A stretch of 64,000 bases of DNA, from NCBI GenBank assembly GCA_963848375.1, contig CAWKDK010000022.1, positions 40,553 to 104,552 on the forward strand. The letters are read 5' to 3'. Position 1 is the first letter of the stretch, and each line of letters opens with the position of its first letter. The notes beneath the pieces are model-generated. The model was not told where the DNA came from, ran no database searches, and saw only the letters and a list, made by a program, of their open reading frames with translations. Origin of the DNA: JAJPJE01 sp963848375. GTDB lineage: Bacteria; Acidobacteriota; Terriglobia; Terriglobales; Acidobacteriaceae. This document shows positions 1 through 8,011 of this stretch, one piece after another. Made by a program: the position numbers and the translations under genes.

Positions 1-19
1 AGCAGATGGATGCCGCCTG

Positions 20-152
20 GTGCCCCAGGTTCGCGCCTTCGTCGGCGCTAACCTGGGAAAAGAAGATAACGCGACACAAAAACACTAGACCGTCGCGAGC
101 AAGAAGCACTGTAATTCCCCAGGTTAGCCAGAAGAAGGCGAACCTGGGGCAC
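20..152. repeat. Inverted pair of CCAGGTT/AACCTGG hairpin repeats
   Basis: Two copies of a roughly 38-bp unit lie head to head at 20-57 (+) and 116-152 (reverse complement). Each begins GTGCCCCAGGTTCGC and ends GCTAACCTGGG, so each copy is itself an imperfect hairpin and the two copies can also pair with each other. No protein-coding signal overlaps them. They look like dispersed intergenic repeats; copy number elsewhere in the genome is unknown. Confidence 0.7.
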
Positions 153-207
153 CCCAATGATCCAATACCAATTTCGGAACCCGAGCCACCCGCGACGTGG
201 GCAAAAG

Positions 208-256
208 CAAATGCAGATCCCTCGCGGACTCACGTCCGCTCGTGATGACAACAAAA
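208..256 (+). repeat. Hairpin repeat B, copy 1
   Basis: This copy has the constant left flank CAAATGCAGATCCCTC, a palindromic core GCGGAC-TCAC-GTCCGC with a 6-bp stem, and the constant right flank TCGTGATGACAA. The same three-part architecture recurs at 365-408 (inverted), 755-960 (five tandem copies) and 36756-36803. The rest of positions 153-447 holds no credible gene. Confidence 0.85.
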
Positions 257-364
257 GATCGACGTCACTGCATTCTTCGAGGTATTCGCGCTAGGCTGAG
301 GTAGTTCCGAAGCACCACAAGCGCACTGAGCGCCACAAGCGCTTCTAGGCACCACAAAACTGCG

Positions 365-408
365 CTTGTCATCACGAGCGAGCGCAGCGAGCGAGGGATC
401 TGCATTTG
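365..408 (-). repeat. Hairpin repeat B, copy 2 (inverted)
   Basis: This is a full copy of the repeat in reverse orientation, with a GCTCGC-rich core. A further partial inverted copy follows at 434-450 (GGAGGGATCTGCATTTG). That partial copy supplies the ribosome binding site (GGAGGG, 434-439) and the TTG start codon (448-450) of the GIY-YIG gene downstream. Confidence 0.8.
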
Positions 409-447
409 CTCGTTTCAGCACAACGCAAGAAACGGAGGGATCTGCAT

Positions 448-783
448 TTGAGAAAAGAACACAAGTACTGGGTCTACATCATGGCCAGCCGCTCAAAGAC
501 TCTTTACGCCGGTATCACCGATGACATGTACCGTCGTGCACTGGAGCACAAGAGTGGAACGATCGAAGGATTCACGAAGCGTTACCACATCAATCGGCTG
601 GTCTATTTCGAAGTCTTCAAGTATGTGAACAATGCGATTCGGCGTGAAAAGCAGATCAAAGGCTGGGATCGCGCGAAACGGCTCGCGCTGATTGAGTCGA
701 TGAATCCTACATGGGTGGACTTGGCGGAAGGCTGGGGTGAGGCGATTGAGCCCTTGAATGCAGATCCCTCGCTTCGCTCGTGA
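448..783 (+). CDS. GIY-YIG nuclease family protein
   Basis: A single-domain GIY-YIG endonuclease of about 111 residues. The N-terminus shows the family pattern YWVYIMASRSKTLYAGIT, where VYI and YAG are the GIY-YIG variants, followed by an R-R-x-x-E-H-K segment and a conserved R-E-K-Q-I-K-G-W helix. Size and layout match the small COG2827/UPF0213-like proteins, whose biological role is poorly known. I chose the TTG at 448 because GGAGGG sits 8 bases upstream; an ATG at 481 would cut off the first strand. Start and ribosome site lie in an inverted partial repeat and the stop TGA lies inside a forward repeat, so the last residues (NADPSLRS) are repeat-encoded. This suggests the gene travels with the repeats. 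Confidence 0.85.
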   Translation: MRKEHKYWVYIMASRSKTLYAGITDDMYRRALEHKSGTIEGFTKRYHINRLVYFEVFKYVNNAIRREKQIKGWDRAKRLALIESMNPTWVDLAEGWGEAIEPLNADPSLRS

Positions 784-960
784 AGACAACGACAAATGCG
801 GATCCCTCACTTCGTTCGTGATGACAAAAGCAACTGCAGATCCCTCGCTTCGCTCGCGATGACAAAGGGAAATGCAGGTCCCTCGCGGACTCACGTCCGC
901 TCGTGATGACGAGAGCAAATGCAGATCCCTCGCTCGCTACGCGAGCTCGTGATGACAACC
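755..960 (+). repeat. Tandem array of five hairpin repeat B units
   Basis: Five head-to-tail copies start at 755, 793, 831, 869 and 916, so the period is 38 bases, then 47 for the fourth unit because it has a longer core. Flanks are nearly constant (AATGCAGATCCCTC and TCGTGATGACAA). Cores differ but stay self-complementary: GC-TTC-GC, AC-TTC-GT, GC-TTC-GC, GCGGAC-TCAC-GTCCGC and GCTCGC-TAC-GCGAGC. The array fills the gap between the converging GIY-YIG and GH9 genes. There are no unique spacers, so it is not a CRISPR array. Confidence 0.9.
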
Positions 961-980
961 TCACATTGTGGCCGGCTGCA

Positions 981-3545
981 TCATTGCACCAGCGCGTTGG
1001 CTGCGTTGGCTGCGAGAACCCACCGGCTAGCGACGTCGATCACATATTCGTCTTCAAACCAGAGGAAGCCGAAGTCATCGATACACTCCGGGAAGTCGGG
1101 TTTGATCACGATGTAACCCGGAATCACGCCGCCCGGAATGAAGGTATTGTCCGAACGGTTATTTCCGTAGGCCTTCAGCTTCGAAACCGTGCCGACCGAA
1201 GACACATACGACGTACTCGACACCGGATGCGTGCCCAGCAAGTAATTGGCGGCCCGGAGCGTGTAGTTCGTGCCCACGATTTGTGGAAATGCTTTGTGCA
1301 GGAAGTACATCCGCACACCCAGATCGGCCACGGCGATCGATCCGCCCCAACTGCGCATGCTGGGCGGTACGCCGAACGGAGTGGCTGCCATTTCTTTGTC
1401 CAATTCGGCGACGTAGGTTCGGACCGCCGTTTCGACTTGCTGTTTGAAGTCGGCGTCCATGTAGGGCAGGGCGAGCACGGCCATCCAGCCGCTGAAGCCG
1501 AAGCCCTTTTGCATGGAGGGAAACAGCTCGACGAGATGCTTCTTGTAAACGTCGCCGCCATTGGTGGCGATCAGCAATTGCAACGTGGCTTTCCACTCTT
1601 CGTTGCGAACGATCTCCTGCTGGAACTCCGCCGGGAAGCCCCAGTCCGACGGATACTCGGTGACTGTCGGATGGGCGCGTTCTTCCTGCCAGAGCTTGAT
1701 GGCAGTATCCAGGGATTCCTTGGCGAGAGCGTCGTCCCAGCCTTTGAGCGCCTGCGAAGCGGCCGCCAGAGCTGAGGCAGCTCCGTATTGCAGGCGTGCC
1801 TCCTTGGTGGTAAAGGCCCAGCGATCATCCGGAACGCCGGAGTAGTCACCCTTTACTTCGTGCGCACCGAGCTTCGCATCGTAAACACGTCCATCGGTCT
1901 TCGACGCTGCATCGCCGAGGTGTGTGTACTCGCGCAGAGTCGGCTCCATGATTTCGTGAAAAGGGTGACCGACGGACTTGACTTGTGCGAGCACGCCGAG
2001 CACGCCGTGTTTCACCTGCTCCACAGCGTCAGGGATACCATCCGGCCGATGCATCTCGACCGTGCGCGCGGTCTCGTCGACTGCAAGCTCATCCCAGTTC
2101 AGATGGAACTCTTTGTACGCGAGCGCGAGGTCCTCGATCACCGCGTATTGGCTCTCGGCGCGGATATCGTAATCGCCGGCGTCATACCAGCCGCCCACAT
2201 TCAATCCGGGAATGTGCTGGCCGGGCTGGAAAGGCGAATCGGTCTTTGGCCCCATCCACGCTCCATCGAAATGGCGCGTGTTCGGCGCTGCCTGGCGCGC
2301 GTCATCGAGATGCGATACGCCATGCCACAACCGGTAGCCTTCGCGCACGGAGACATGATCCATCTCAACGGCGAGGTAGGCATCGAGAGAAGATTGCCAG
2401 GTTCGGTTATAGACGTCGTTGGCAATAGGAAACAGTTCGGTTCGCTGGCCAGCATATTCGATCGCATACAGGCCAGGATCCTTAACTGCGGAGAAGTTGA
2501 ACTTCGCATAGGTATAGCGCAGCCACGGCGTGGGAGCGGAGATGGGTCCTTCGAACACCTGTTTGTAGGAGCCGTCGTCGGCGAGGCGGAGAACCTTGGC
2601 GGTCTGGGGCGCGTCGAACTTCGGATCGAGCTCGATGATAGCGACCTTCGGGAAATTGGGAGGATAGCCGGCCTGGCTGTGCGCCACCATGGGCGGCCGC
2701 GTCCAGTTCGGAATCACGTTCGGGCGGATGTGCCAGACTACCGCTCCCTCGGTCTTGCCCGAAGGAATCAAAGTGCGCAGTACGAACCAGCCGTTCTGGG
2801 CACGGTTGCGTCCGTCGTAGAGAGACAGCGGACCAGTCTCCGAAGTGATGCTGATGCGATGCAGCGCATCCTCGGGCGCGAAGGTGATGCTGTTTCCGCT
2901 GACGATCGGAAGCGGCTGCGTGTAGCCCTTCTCCTGGTCCCATTGCTCCTGAAACGGCAGCTTTTTCGGATCGTCGGGCGAAGGCGGCACCTTGTGCATC
3001 TGCTCCTGCGGGCTGCGAGGGAAGACGCCAAACTCGCGGTTGTCGACAGCATAGGTCTTGTCCATATAAATGGACGGCAGAAACTCCAGATTGAATCCCG
3101 CACGGCCAGCCAGATTTTGCGGCAGGGGCTTGTCGAGGTTCACGCTAACCCGCACGCCACCAGGCTCGGCGGCGACTTCCAGGTGATAGTCCACCTTGTA
3201 AGTAGGAAACGACAGGTCAGCGCTGAGGCGATTGTGTTCCTTGTCCGCGTGACGGCCCTTGAGCTGCGCGACGAGGTCCCACTGCTCAGGCGTGGGCATG
3301 AGGCGAACATCGCCGTTGGTCGCGATGCGCTCTCCATGGAGAATCATCTGCATGGCGGTGTTCTTCTCGTCGACGAAGACAGGGTGGAACGTGTTGTCGT
3401 AGAGCATCACGTTGAAGCCCTGCGTACTCAGGTAGTCGTTGTCCGCTACCTGCATCGTGAAATCGGCGCTGAGGGCGGGCAAACAGAAAACCAGAACGGC
3501 GAAGAGAACGGCTTGGGTTCGAGTCGACAAGAATCCAGTGAGCAT
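981..3545 (-). CDS. Secreted glycoside hydrolase family 9 protein with N-terminal Ig-like domain
   Basis: An 854-residue protein with a signal peptide (LFAVLVFCLPALSA, cleavage near residue 27). An N-terminal beta-rich region is followed by a cellulase N-terminal Ig-like domain (about 295-385; AHSQAGYPPNFPKVA start) and a GH9 (alpha/alpha)6 catalytic domain from about 390 to the end. The GH9 signature GGWYDAGDYD lies near residue 451 and holds the catalytic-base aspartates; an acidic FEDEYVID stretch near the C-terminus is the likely site of the acid residue. GH9 enzymes cleave beta-1,4-glucans; this Ig-GH9 layout is found in endoglucanases and in exo-acting or glucosaminidase members, so the exact substrate is open. 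The gene stands alone, converges on the repeat array, and no carbohydrate-binding module is evident. Confidence 0.88.
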   Translation of the reverse strand: MLTGFLSTRTQAVLFAVLVFCLPALSADFTMQVADNDYLSTQGFNVMLYDNTFHPVFVDEKNTAMQMILHGERIATNGDVRLMPTPEQWDLVAQLKGRHADKEHNRLSADLSFPTYKVDYHLEVAAEPGGVRVSVNLDKPLPQNLAGRAGFNLEFLPSIYMDKTYAVDNREFGVFPRSPQEQMHKVPPSPDDPKKLPFQEQWDQEKGYTQPLPIVSGNSITFAPEDALHRISITSETGPLSLYDGRNRAQNGWFVLRTLIPSGKTEGAVVWHIRPNVIPNWTRPPMVAHSQAGYPPNFPKVAIIELDPKFDAPQTAKVLRLADDGSYKQVFEGPISAPTPWLRYTYAKFNFSAVKDPGLYAIEYAGQRTELFPIANDVYNRTWQSSLDAYLAVEMDHVSVREGYRLWHGVSHLDDARQAAPNTRHFDGAWMGPKTDSPFQPGQHIPGLNVGGWYDAGDYDIRAESQYAVIEDLALAYKEFHLNWDELAVDETARTVEMHRPDGIPDAVEQVKHGVLGVLAQVKSVGHPFHEIMEPTLREYTHLGDAASKTDGRVYDAKLGAHEVKGDYSGVPDDRWAFTTKEARLQYGAASALAAASQALKGWDDALAKESLDTAIKLWQEERAHPTVTEYPSDWGFPAEFQQEIVRNEEWKATLQLLIATNGGDVYKKHLVELFPSMQKGFGFSGWMAVLALPYMDADFKQQVETAVRTYVAELDKEMAATPFGVPPSMRSWGGSIAVADLGVRMYFLHKAFPQIVGTNYTLRAANYLLGTHPVSSTSYVSSVGTVSKLKAYGNNRSDNTFIPGGVIPGYIVIKPDFPECIDDFGFLWFEDEYVIDVASRWVLAANAANALVQ

Positions 3546-3640
3546 GAGTTCGGAGGCCTCGGGAACCCAGAGTACCTAAATGACACCTCAAATGCCAAAC
3601 TGAATCAGCGAGTCCTGTCGAAGGGCACGGTTCAATAAAA

Positions 3641-3664
3641 AAGGCTGCCGGTGAAGGCAGCCTT
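3641..3664 (-). terminator. Rho-independent terminator of lon
   Basis: A perfect 9-bp stem (AAGGCTGCC / GGCAGCCTT) with a 6-base loop sits 26 bases past the lon stop. On the minus strand it is followed by a run of six T. Confidence 0.9.
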
Positions 3665-3689
3665 GTAAATTGTTCGTATCGCGACGCGA

Positions 3690-6116
3690 TTATGCGCCGG
3701 TGAGCACGTGCTCGCGTTCCTCAGCATCTCGCTTCGCTTCGGCGGGTGTCGAAGGCAGAGCGATCTCGAGCACTTCCTCGATGGTGGAAACATAATGAAT
3801 GTTCACACCTTCAATCTGCTCGGGCATCAGATCCTCTTCCACGTTGGTCTTGTTTTCCGCAGGGAAGATCACGTCGTGCACGCCTGCGCGTTTCGCAGCG
3901 AGGAATTTTTCCTTCACGCCGCCGATCGGCAGAACGTTGCCGCTCAACGTGATTTCACCCGTCATCGCCAACAACGGACGCAGCTGCTTGCCGGTAAGCA
4001 ACGAGACCAGAGCCGTAGCGATGGTCACGCCAGCCGACGGTCCGTCCTTCGGGATCGCTCCCGCAGGCACGTGGATGTGGATGTCGTGATTGGCGAAGAA
4101 ATCCTCGTCGATTCCGAGCCGCGGTGCGTTCGAGCGCACCCAGCTCAGAGCCGCCTGCATGGATTCCCGCATCACGTCCTGGATCTGGCCGGTGATGCTC
4201 AGCGCGCCTTTGCCCTTCATCTTGGTGGCTTCGACGAACAAAATGTCGCCACCAGACGGGGTCCAGGCCAAACCGACCACTACGCCGGGCCGCTTTGTCC
4301 GTTCAGCAATTTCGCTGTCGGTGCGGATCTTGATTCCGCCCAGGAACTCGCGCCGCTGGATGACTTCCGGAGTTACGACTAGTTTGTCCGTGTTGCCTTC
4401 CGCGATGCGGCGTACCTGTTTGCGGCATACCGTTCCGATCAGACGTTCGAGGTTGCGAACGCCTGCTTCGCGTGTGTAGTGCCGGATGATGAAGCGAATC
4501 GCTTCTTCCGGAAATTCGATCTGGTCTGCCGTAACGCCGTTCTCGTCAATCTGCCGCGGGACCAAATATCGTTCTGCGATGTGAACCTTGTCGTCCTCGG
4601 TGTAACCCTGCAGTTCGATGATCTCCATGCGGTCACGCAACGGTTCGCTGATCGTGTCCAGCATGTTTGCCGTGGTGATGAACAGCACCTTCGACAAATC
4701 GAACGGCACATCGAGGTAGTTGTCGCGGAACGTGGCGTTCTGTTCCGGATCGAGCGTTTCAAGAAGCGCCGAGCCCGGATCACCGCGCCAGTCGCGGCCA
4801 ACCTTATCGATTTCGTCCAGCATGAAGACCGGATCATTCGTCTCCGCACGGCGAATGCCCTGGATGATTTGCCCAGGCAATGCGCCGATGTAGGTACGAC
4901 GATGTCCGCGGATTTCGGCTTCGTCGTGCATGCCGCCCAGCGAGATGCGCACGAACTTGCGTCCGAGAGATCGCGCGATCGACTTGCCTAACGATGTTTT
5001 GCCGACGCCCGGAGGTCCGACGAAGCAAAGGATGGGACCCTTCATGTTCGGCTTCAGACGGCGCACGCTCAGGTAATCAAGAATGCGGTCCTTTACCTTC
5101 TGCAGATCCCAGTGATCTTCATCGAGGATCACTTTCGCCTTCGGAATGTCGACTTCCCCGCCAGAGGATTTCGTCCACGGCAGAACCGCCAGCCACTCAA
5201 TGTAGTTGCGCGTCACGCCATAGTCGGCGGCCATCGGCGACATGCGCTGGAGGCGAGTGAGCTCCTTGAGAGCTTCTTTCTTTACTTCCTCAGGCATGCC
5301 AGCCTGTTCGACCTTCTGCTTCAGGTCGTCGACGTCGCGCTGACCTTCGTCTTGCTCGCCGAGTTCCTTCTGAATTGCTTTCATCTGCTCGCGCAGATAG
5401 AACTCGCGCTGCGTCTGCTGAACCTTGTCCTGCACTTCAGACTGAATCTTGTTACGCAGCTGTTGAACTTCCAGCTCCTTCGCCAGGTGCTGGTTAATCT
5501 TTTCCAAGCGGATACGAACGTCCGCCGTTTCCAGTACTTCCTGCTTGTCCTTGGTCGAAAGCGTCGGCAACGAGGACGCGATGAAGTCCACCAGCCGCCC
5601 CGACTCTTCGATGTTCATCGCAACGGTGGCCAATTCGTCGGAGAGCGTCGGTGATCCGGAAACGATCTGCTGGAACAATGTCAGCACGTTCCGCTGCAGC
5701 GCTTCTTCTTCCGCCGTTTTAGGCGGGGTGATCTCGCCGATGGTCGCAACTTTCGCCGTCATGTAGGGCGCCAGTTGCGTGTACTCCTGCACGTGGACTC
5801 GATCCAGGCCTTCCGCAAACACGAAAAGGCTCTGGTTCGGCATCTTTACGACCTTGTGAACGACGGCCAGAGTACCAATCGTGAATAGATCCAGCGGCTG
5901 GGGTGAATCCACCCGGGCCTCACGCTGGGCGACTACTACGATGGTCTTGTCTTCGCCTAAGGAATTAATCAGCTGGACCGAACTTTCGCGGCCCACCGTC
6001 AAGGGCAGGACGGCATGCGGGAACAGTACCGTATCCCTAACCGGCAGTACCGGATAGCTCCGGTCCTGTCTTTCTTCCGGTTCCTTGCGCTCGGTATTGC
6101 GCGTTGTATTAGCCAT
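3690..6116 (-). CDS. lon: ATP-dependent protease Lon
   Basis: An 808-residue protein, the usual length for bacterial LonA. The order is: N-terminal substrate-binding domain (about 20-215, beginning YPVLPVRDTVLFPH), a coiled-coil stretch, the AAA+ module with Walker A GPPGVGKTS near 365 and Walker B VFMLDEIDK, then the protease domain with the catalytic serine in PKDGPSAG near 690 and the lysine in GGVKEKFLAAKRAG. It degrades misfolded and regulatory proteins in the cytosol. A perfect HspR-type operator lies directly upstream and a terminator directly downstream, so it is probably a single-gene heat-shock transcript. No frame disruption is seen. Confidence 0.98.
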   Translation of the reverse strand: MANTTRNTERKEPEERQDRSYPVLPVRDTVLFPHAVLPLTVGRESSVQLINSLGEDKTIVVVAQREARVDSPQPLDLFTIGTLAVVHKVVKMPNQSLFVFAEGLDRVHVQEYTQLAPYMTAKVATIGEITPPKTAEEEALQRNVLTLFQQIVSGSPTLSDELATVAMNIEESGRLVDFIASSLPTLSTKDKQEVLETADVRIRLEKINQHLAKELEVQQLRNKIQSEVQDKVQQTQREFYLREQMKAIQKELGEQDEGQRDVDDLKQKVEQAGMPEEVKKEALKELTRLQRMSPMAADYGVTRNYIEWLAVLPWTKSSGGEVDIPKAKVILDEDHWDLQKVKDRILDYLSVRRLKPNMKGPILCFVGPPGVGKTSLGKSIARSLGRKFVRISLGGMHDEAEIRGHRRTYIGALPGQIIQGIRRAETNDPVFMLDEIDKVGRDWRGDPGSALLETLDPEQNATFRDNYLDVPFDLSKVLFITTANMLDTISEPLRDRMEIIELQGYTEDDKVHIAERYLVPRQIDENGVTADQIEFPEEAIRFIIRHYTREAGVRNLERLIGTVCRKQVRRIAEGNTDKLVVTPEVIQRREFLGGIKIRTDSEIAERTKRPGVVVGLAWTPSGGDILFVEATKMKGKGALSITGQIQDVMRESMQAALSWVRSNAPRLGIDEDFFANHDIHIHVPAGAIPKDGPSAGVTIATALVSLLTGKQLRPLLAMTGEITLSGNVLPIGGVKEKFLAAKRAGVHDVIFPAENKTNVEEDLMPEQIEGVNIHYVSTIEEVLEIALPSTPAEAKRDAEEREHVLTGA

Positions 6117-6124
6117 ATTTCTCC

Positions 6125-6145
6125 CTTGAGTGTATCAGACTCAAG
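6125..6145 (-). promoter_or_regulatory. HAIR operator (HspR-type) of lon
   Basis: A perfect CTTGAGT-N7-ACTCAAG inverted repeat lies 9 bases upstream of the lon start codon. It equals the HspR-associated inverted repeat known from Streptomyces, where HspR represses dnaK, clpB and lon. A TATGCT sequence abuts it on the minus strand and could be the -10 of a repressed promoter. No hspR gene is in the window. Confidence 0.85.
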
Positions 6146-6308
6146 CATATTGATGATGTCGGTCACCAAAAGATGCAGGCTCAACGGTTGAAATAGGCCT
6201 AAGTTCGTTACTTTCCTATGATTTCGCCTGACGTTTGGTGGCGCTAAAAACAACTCTAACCGGCCCTAAATGGAACGCCCAAACAAGCCCAACTTGCAGG
6301 GAGTGGGC

Positions 6309-6337
6309 ATTGTACCCCCCGCTTTGACCCTCGGCAA
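6309..6337 (-). promoter_or_regulatory. Possible sigma-70 promoter toward lon
   Basis: On the minus strand TTGCCG (6332-6337) and TACAAT (6309-6314) are separated by 17 bases. The start site would be near 6302, giving a leader of about 185 bases that contains the HAIR operator. Prediction by eye only. Confidence 0.4.
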
Positions 6338-6357
6338 CGCTGAAAGGCGCTAACGCA

Positions 6358-6500
6358 AGTACGGCCCGTCTTTCGCAATCGGATTTAGACCTTGGTGACT
6401 GAAGCCGATCAAAAAGCCAGGGACATTGGCAACGGATTGAGGAAGCGGGAAACCACCTCTTGTTGTTTCAAACTGCGCATCCGGTCCGATGCGCCGTACT
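6358..6500. ncRNA. Candidate structured RNA between lon and pheA
   Basis: The 457-base gap between lon and pheA has no gene but strong nested complementarity. AGTACGG (6358-6364) pairs with CCGTACT (6494-6500); CCCG-x-CTTTC-x-CAATC (6365-6380) pairs with GATTG-x-GGAAG-CGGG (6435-6449); CCTTGG pairs with CCAGGG inside; and a separate perfect hairpin GCGCATC-CGGTCC-GATGCGC sits at 6475-6494, competing with the outer stem. The long irregular hairpin is reminiscent of 6S-type RNA, but I cannot assign a family or a strand. Confidence 0.3.
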
Positions 6501-6573
6501 CACTCTCTCAGCACTCAGGGGGATACTGATTCCGCAGACCGGTTATACGTTGCGCGAAAAAACTGTGAAAAAC

Positions 6574-7383
6574 TTAACTCGCCGCAGGGTAGATCCCCAG
6601 AACTTTGACGAATTCCGATATCTCCGCTAAATGGCGCAGCGCGAGGCGCGCGGGTTCGTCTTCACCAGACAGAAAGTCAACGTAGAAGACGTACTCCCAC
6701 GGGCTCCCACGGCGGGGACGCGACTCGATCTTCGACAGATTCAAGTCGCGCAGGGCAAACACGCTGAGAGCCTTAAAAAGCGCACCGGGTGAATTGCGCA
6801 GCGAAAAGGCAACGGACGTCTTGTTCGCCGCTTTGGGCACTCGTCGGCGGCGTTGGATCAGGAAGAAGCGCGTGAAATTGTTCTTATCGTCTTCCAGGCT
6901 CTTCTGCAAAATCTTAGCGCCATATTCGTGCGCGGCCTGTTGGCTGGCGATCGCCGCAGAGTCATGCAATTTCTGTGACATGACATGCTTCACACTGCCG
7001 GCAGTGTCATAGAACGGGACAGACACAACGCTCGGGTGCTTGCGAAAAAATTCGCGGCACTGATCGAGGGCTACGGGATGGGAAAGCACGCGCTTGATCT
7101 CGCCCAGCTTCACTCCCGGCGCGGCGATCAGGTTATGACGGATGCGCAGGCGAAATTCACGAACGATGAACACCTCGCGAGAAAGTAGAAGATCGTAGTG
7201 CTCGGCTACCGAACCAGCGAGTGAGTTCTCGATCGGGATCATAGCGGCATCGGTTTTGCCCGATGTGACCGCGTCGAATACCTCGGCAGAAACGCTGCAA
7301 GGGACGACGCGGCAACCGGCAACGAAGGTGCGTGCGGCTTCATCGCTGAACGATCCTGGTTCGCCCTGGATGGCTATTTTCAT
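6574..7383 (-). CDS. pheA: Prephenate dehydratase
   Basis: A 269-residue monofunctional prephenate dehydratase, which converts prephenate to phenylpyruvate in phenylalanine synthesis. The periplasmic-binding-like catalytic domain (about 1-180) begins IAIQGEPGSFSDEAA and contains PIENSLAGSV and the NNFTRFFLI motif, whose T-R-F residues belong to the active site. A C-terminal ACT domain (about 190-265) carries the ESRP motif and would bind phenylalanine for feedback inhibition. No chorismate mutase domain is fused. The gene stands alone and intact. Confidence 0.95.
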   Translation of the reverse strand: MKIAIQGEPGSFSDEAARTFVAGCRVVPCSVSAEVFDAVTSGKTDAAMIPIENSLAGSVAEHYDLLLSREVFIVREFRLRIRHNLIAAPGVKLGEIKRVLSHPVALDQCREFFRKHPSVVSVPFYDTAGSVKHVMSQKLHDSAAIASQQAAHEYGAKILQKSLEDDKNNFTRFFLIQRRRRVPKAANKTSVAFSLRNSPGALFKALSVFALRDLNLSKIESRPRRGSPWEYVFYVDFLSGEDEPARLALRHLAEISEFVKVLGIYPAAS

Positions 7384-7533
7384 AAGATTGTTGTCATCTG
7401 CAGTGACATGCTCGCGTATCTCTGTCCGGCAATTGGAATTGTGGAGACGCTCTCGAATCTTAGCAACTTTCTCCTTGAATATCGCACCTGACTGAACAAG
7501 CTAACAGCTAAAAATTTAAGTTAGGGGTGGGCG

Positions 7534-7683
7534 ATGCTTTGGACGCTCTTCATCGTCCTGCTGGTGCTTTGGCTAGTGGGCGTGGTGAGTAGCTATACGC
7601 TGGGCGGCTTTATTCACATCTTGCTCGTTCTGGCTGTACTGGCACTTATCTTCCAATTAGTGACAAGCGAAAAGCGTGCCTAA
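7534..7683 (+). CDS. lmo0937-family small membrane protein
   Basis: A 49-residue protein with two hydrophobic helices (MLWTLFIVLLVLWLVGVVS and a second from about residue 24 to 43) and a short charged tail (SEKRA). Spacing and sequence match the lmo0937/DUF5670 family, often found near CsbD-type stress genes. The ATG at 7534 follows GGGGTGGG. It lies 72 bases before the csbD-like gene and may be co-transcribed with it. Function unknown. Confidence 0.8.
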   Translation: MLWTLFIVLLVLWLVGVVSSYTLGGFIHILLVLAVLALIFQLVTSEKRA

Positions 7684-7755
7684 GTTGCCGATGCAACTCC
7701 CGGACATGATTCGTGCTTCGGAGAGAGGGTAGTTTTTTGCTGATTGGAGGATTCG

Positions 7756-7998
7756 ATGGACAAGGACGAGATCAAGGGTAAGGCGAAAGACGTTGCCGGA
7801 CGTGTGGAACGCCAGGTTGGTGAGTGGACCGGTGACAAGGATGCTCAGGCCGAGGGAGCTGCAAAACAGGTGGAAGGCAAAGTTCAAAATGCCTGGGGCA
7901 AAACCAAAGACGCAGTTCGTGATGCAGCTGACAAAGTAAAACGGGACAATAAAACCGAGTCCGAGCGGGAACGCGAGGACAAAGAGGACGTAGCGTAA
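7756..7998 (+). CDS. CsbD family stress protein
   Basis: An 80-residue, highly charged protein with the CsbD signature (MDKDEIKGKAKDVAG, later GAAKQVEGKVQNAWGK). It has no membrane segment. CsbD proteins are induced by general stress in many bacteria but have no known biochemical activity. The ATG at 7756 was chosen because GGAGG (7746-7750) is 5 bases upstream; a TTG at 7744 lies too close to it. A terminator follows. Confidence 0.9.
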   Translation: MDKDEIKGKAKDVAGRVERQVGEWTGDKDAQAEGAAKQVEGKVQNAWGKTKDAVRDAADKVKRDNKTESEREREDKEDVA

Positions 7999-8011
7999 TC
8001 GTCCGGCCCAG

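Noticed and set aside
755..960. Possible CRISPR array
   Set aside because: The units abut one another with palindromic variable cores and no unique spacers, and no cas genes are near.
1788..3638. A 616-residue open frame on the plus strand opposite the GH9 gene
   Set aside because: The opposite frame encodes a complete GH9 protein with signal peptide and catalytic motif. The plus frame lacks any known motif and is a shadow of high-GC coding.
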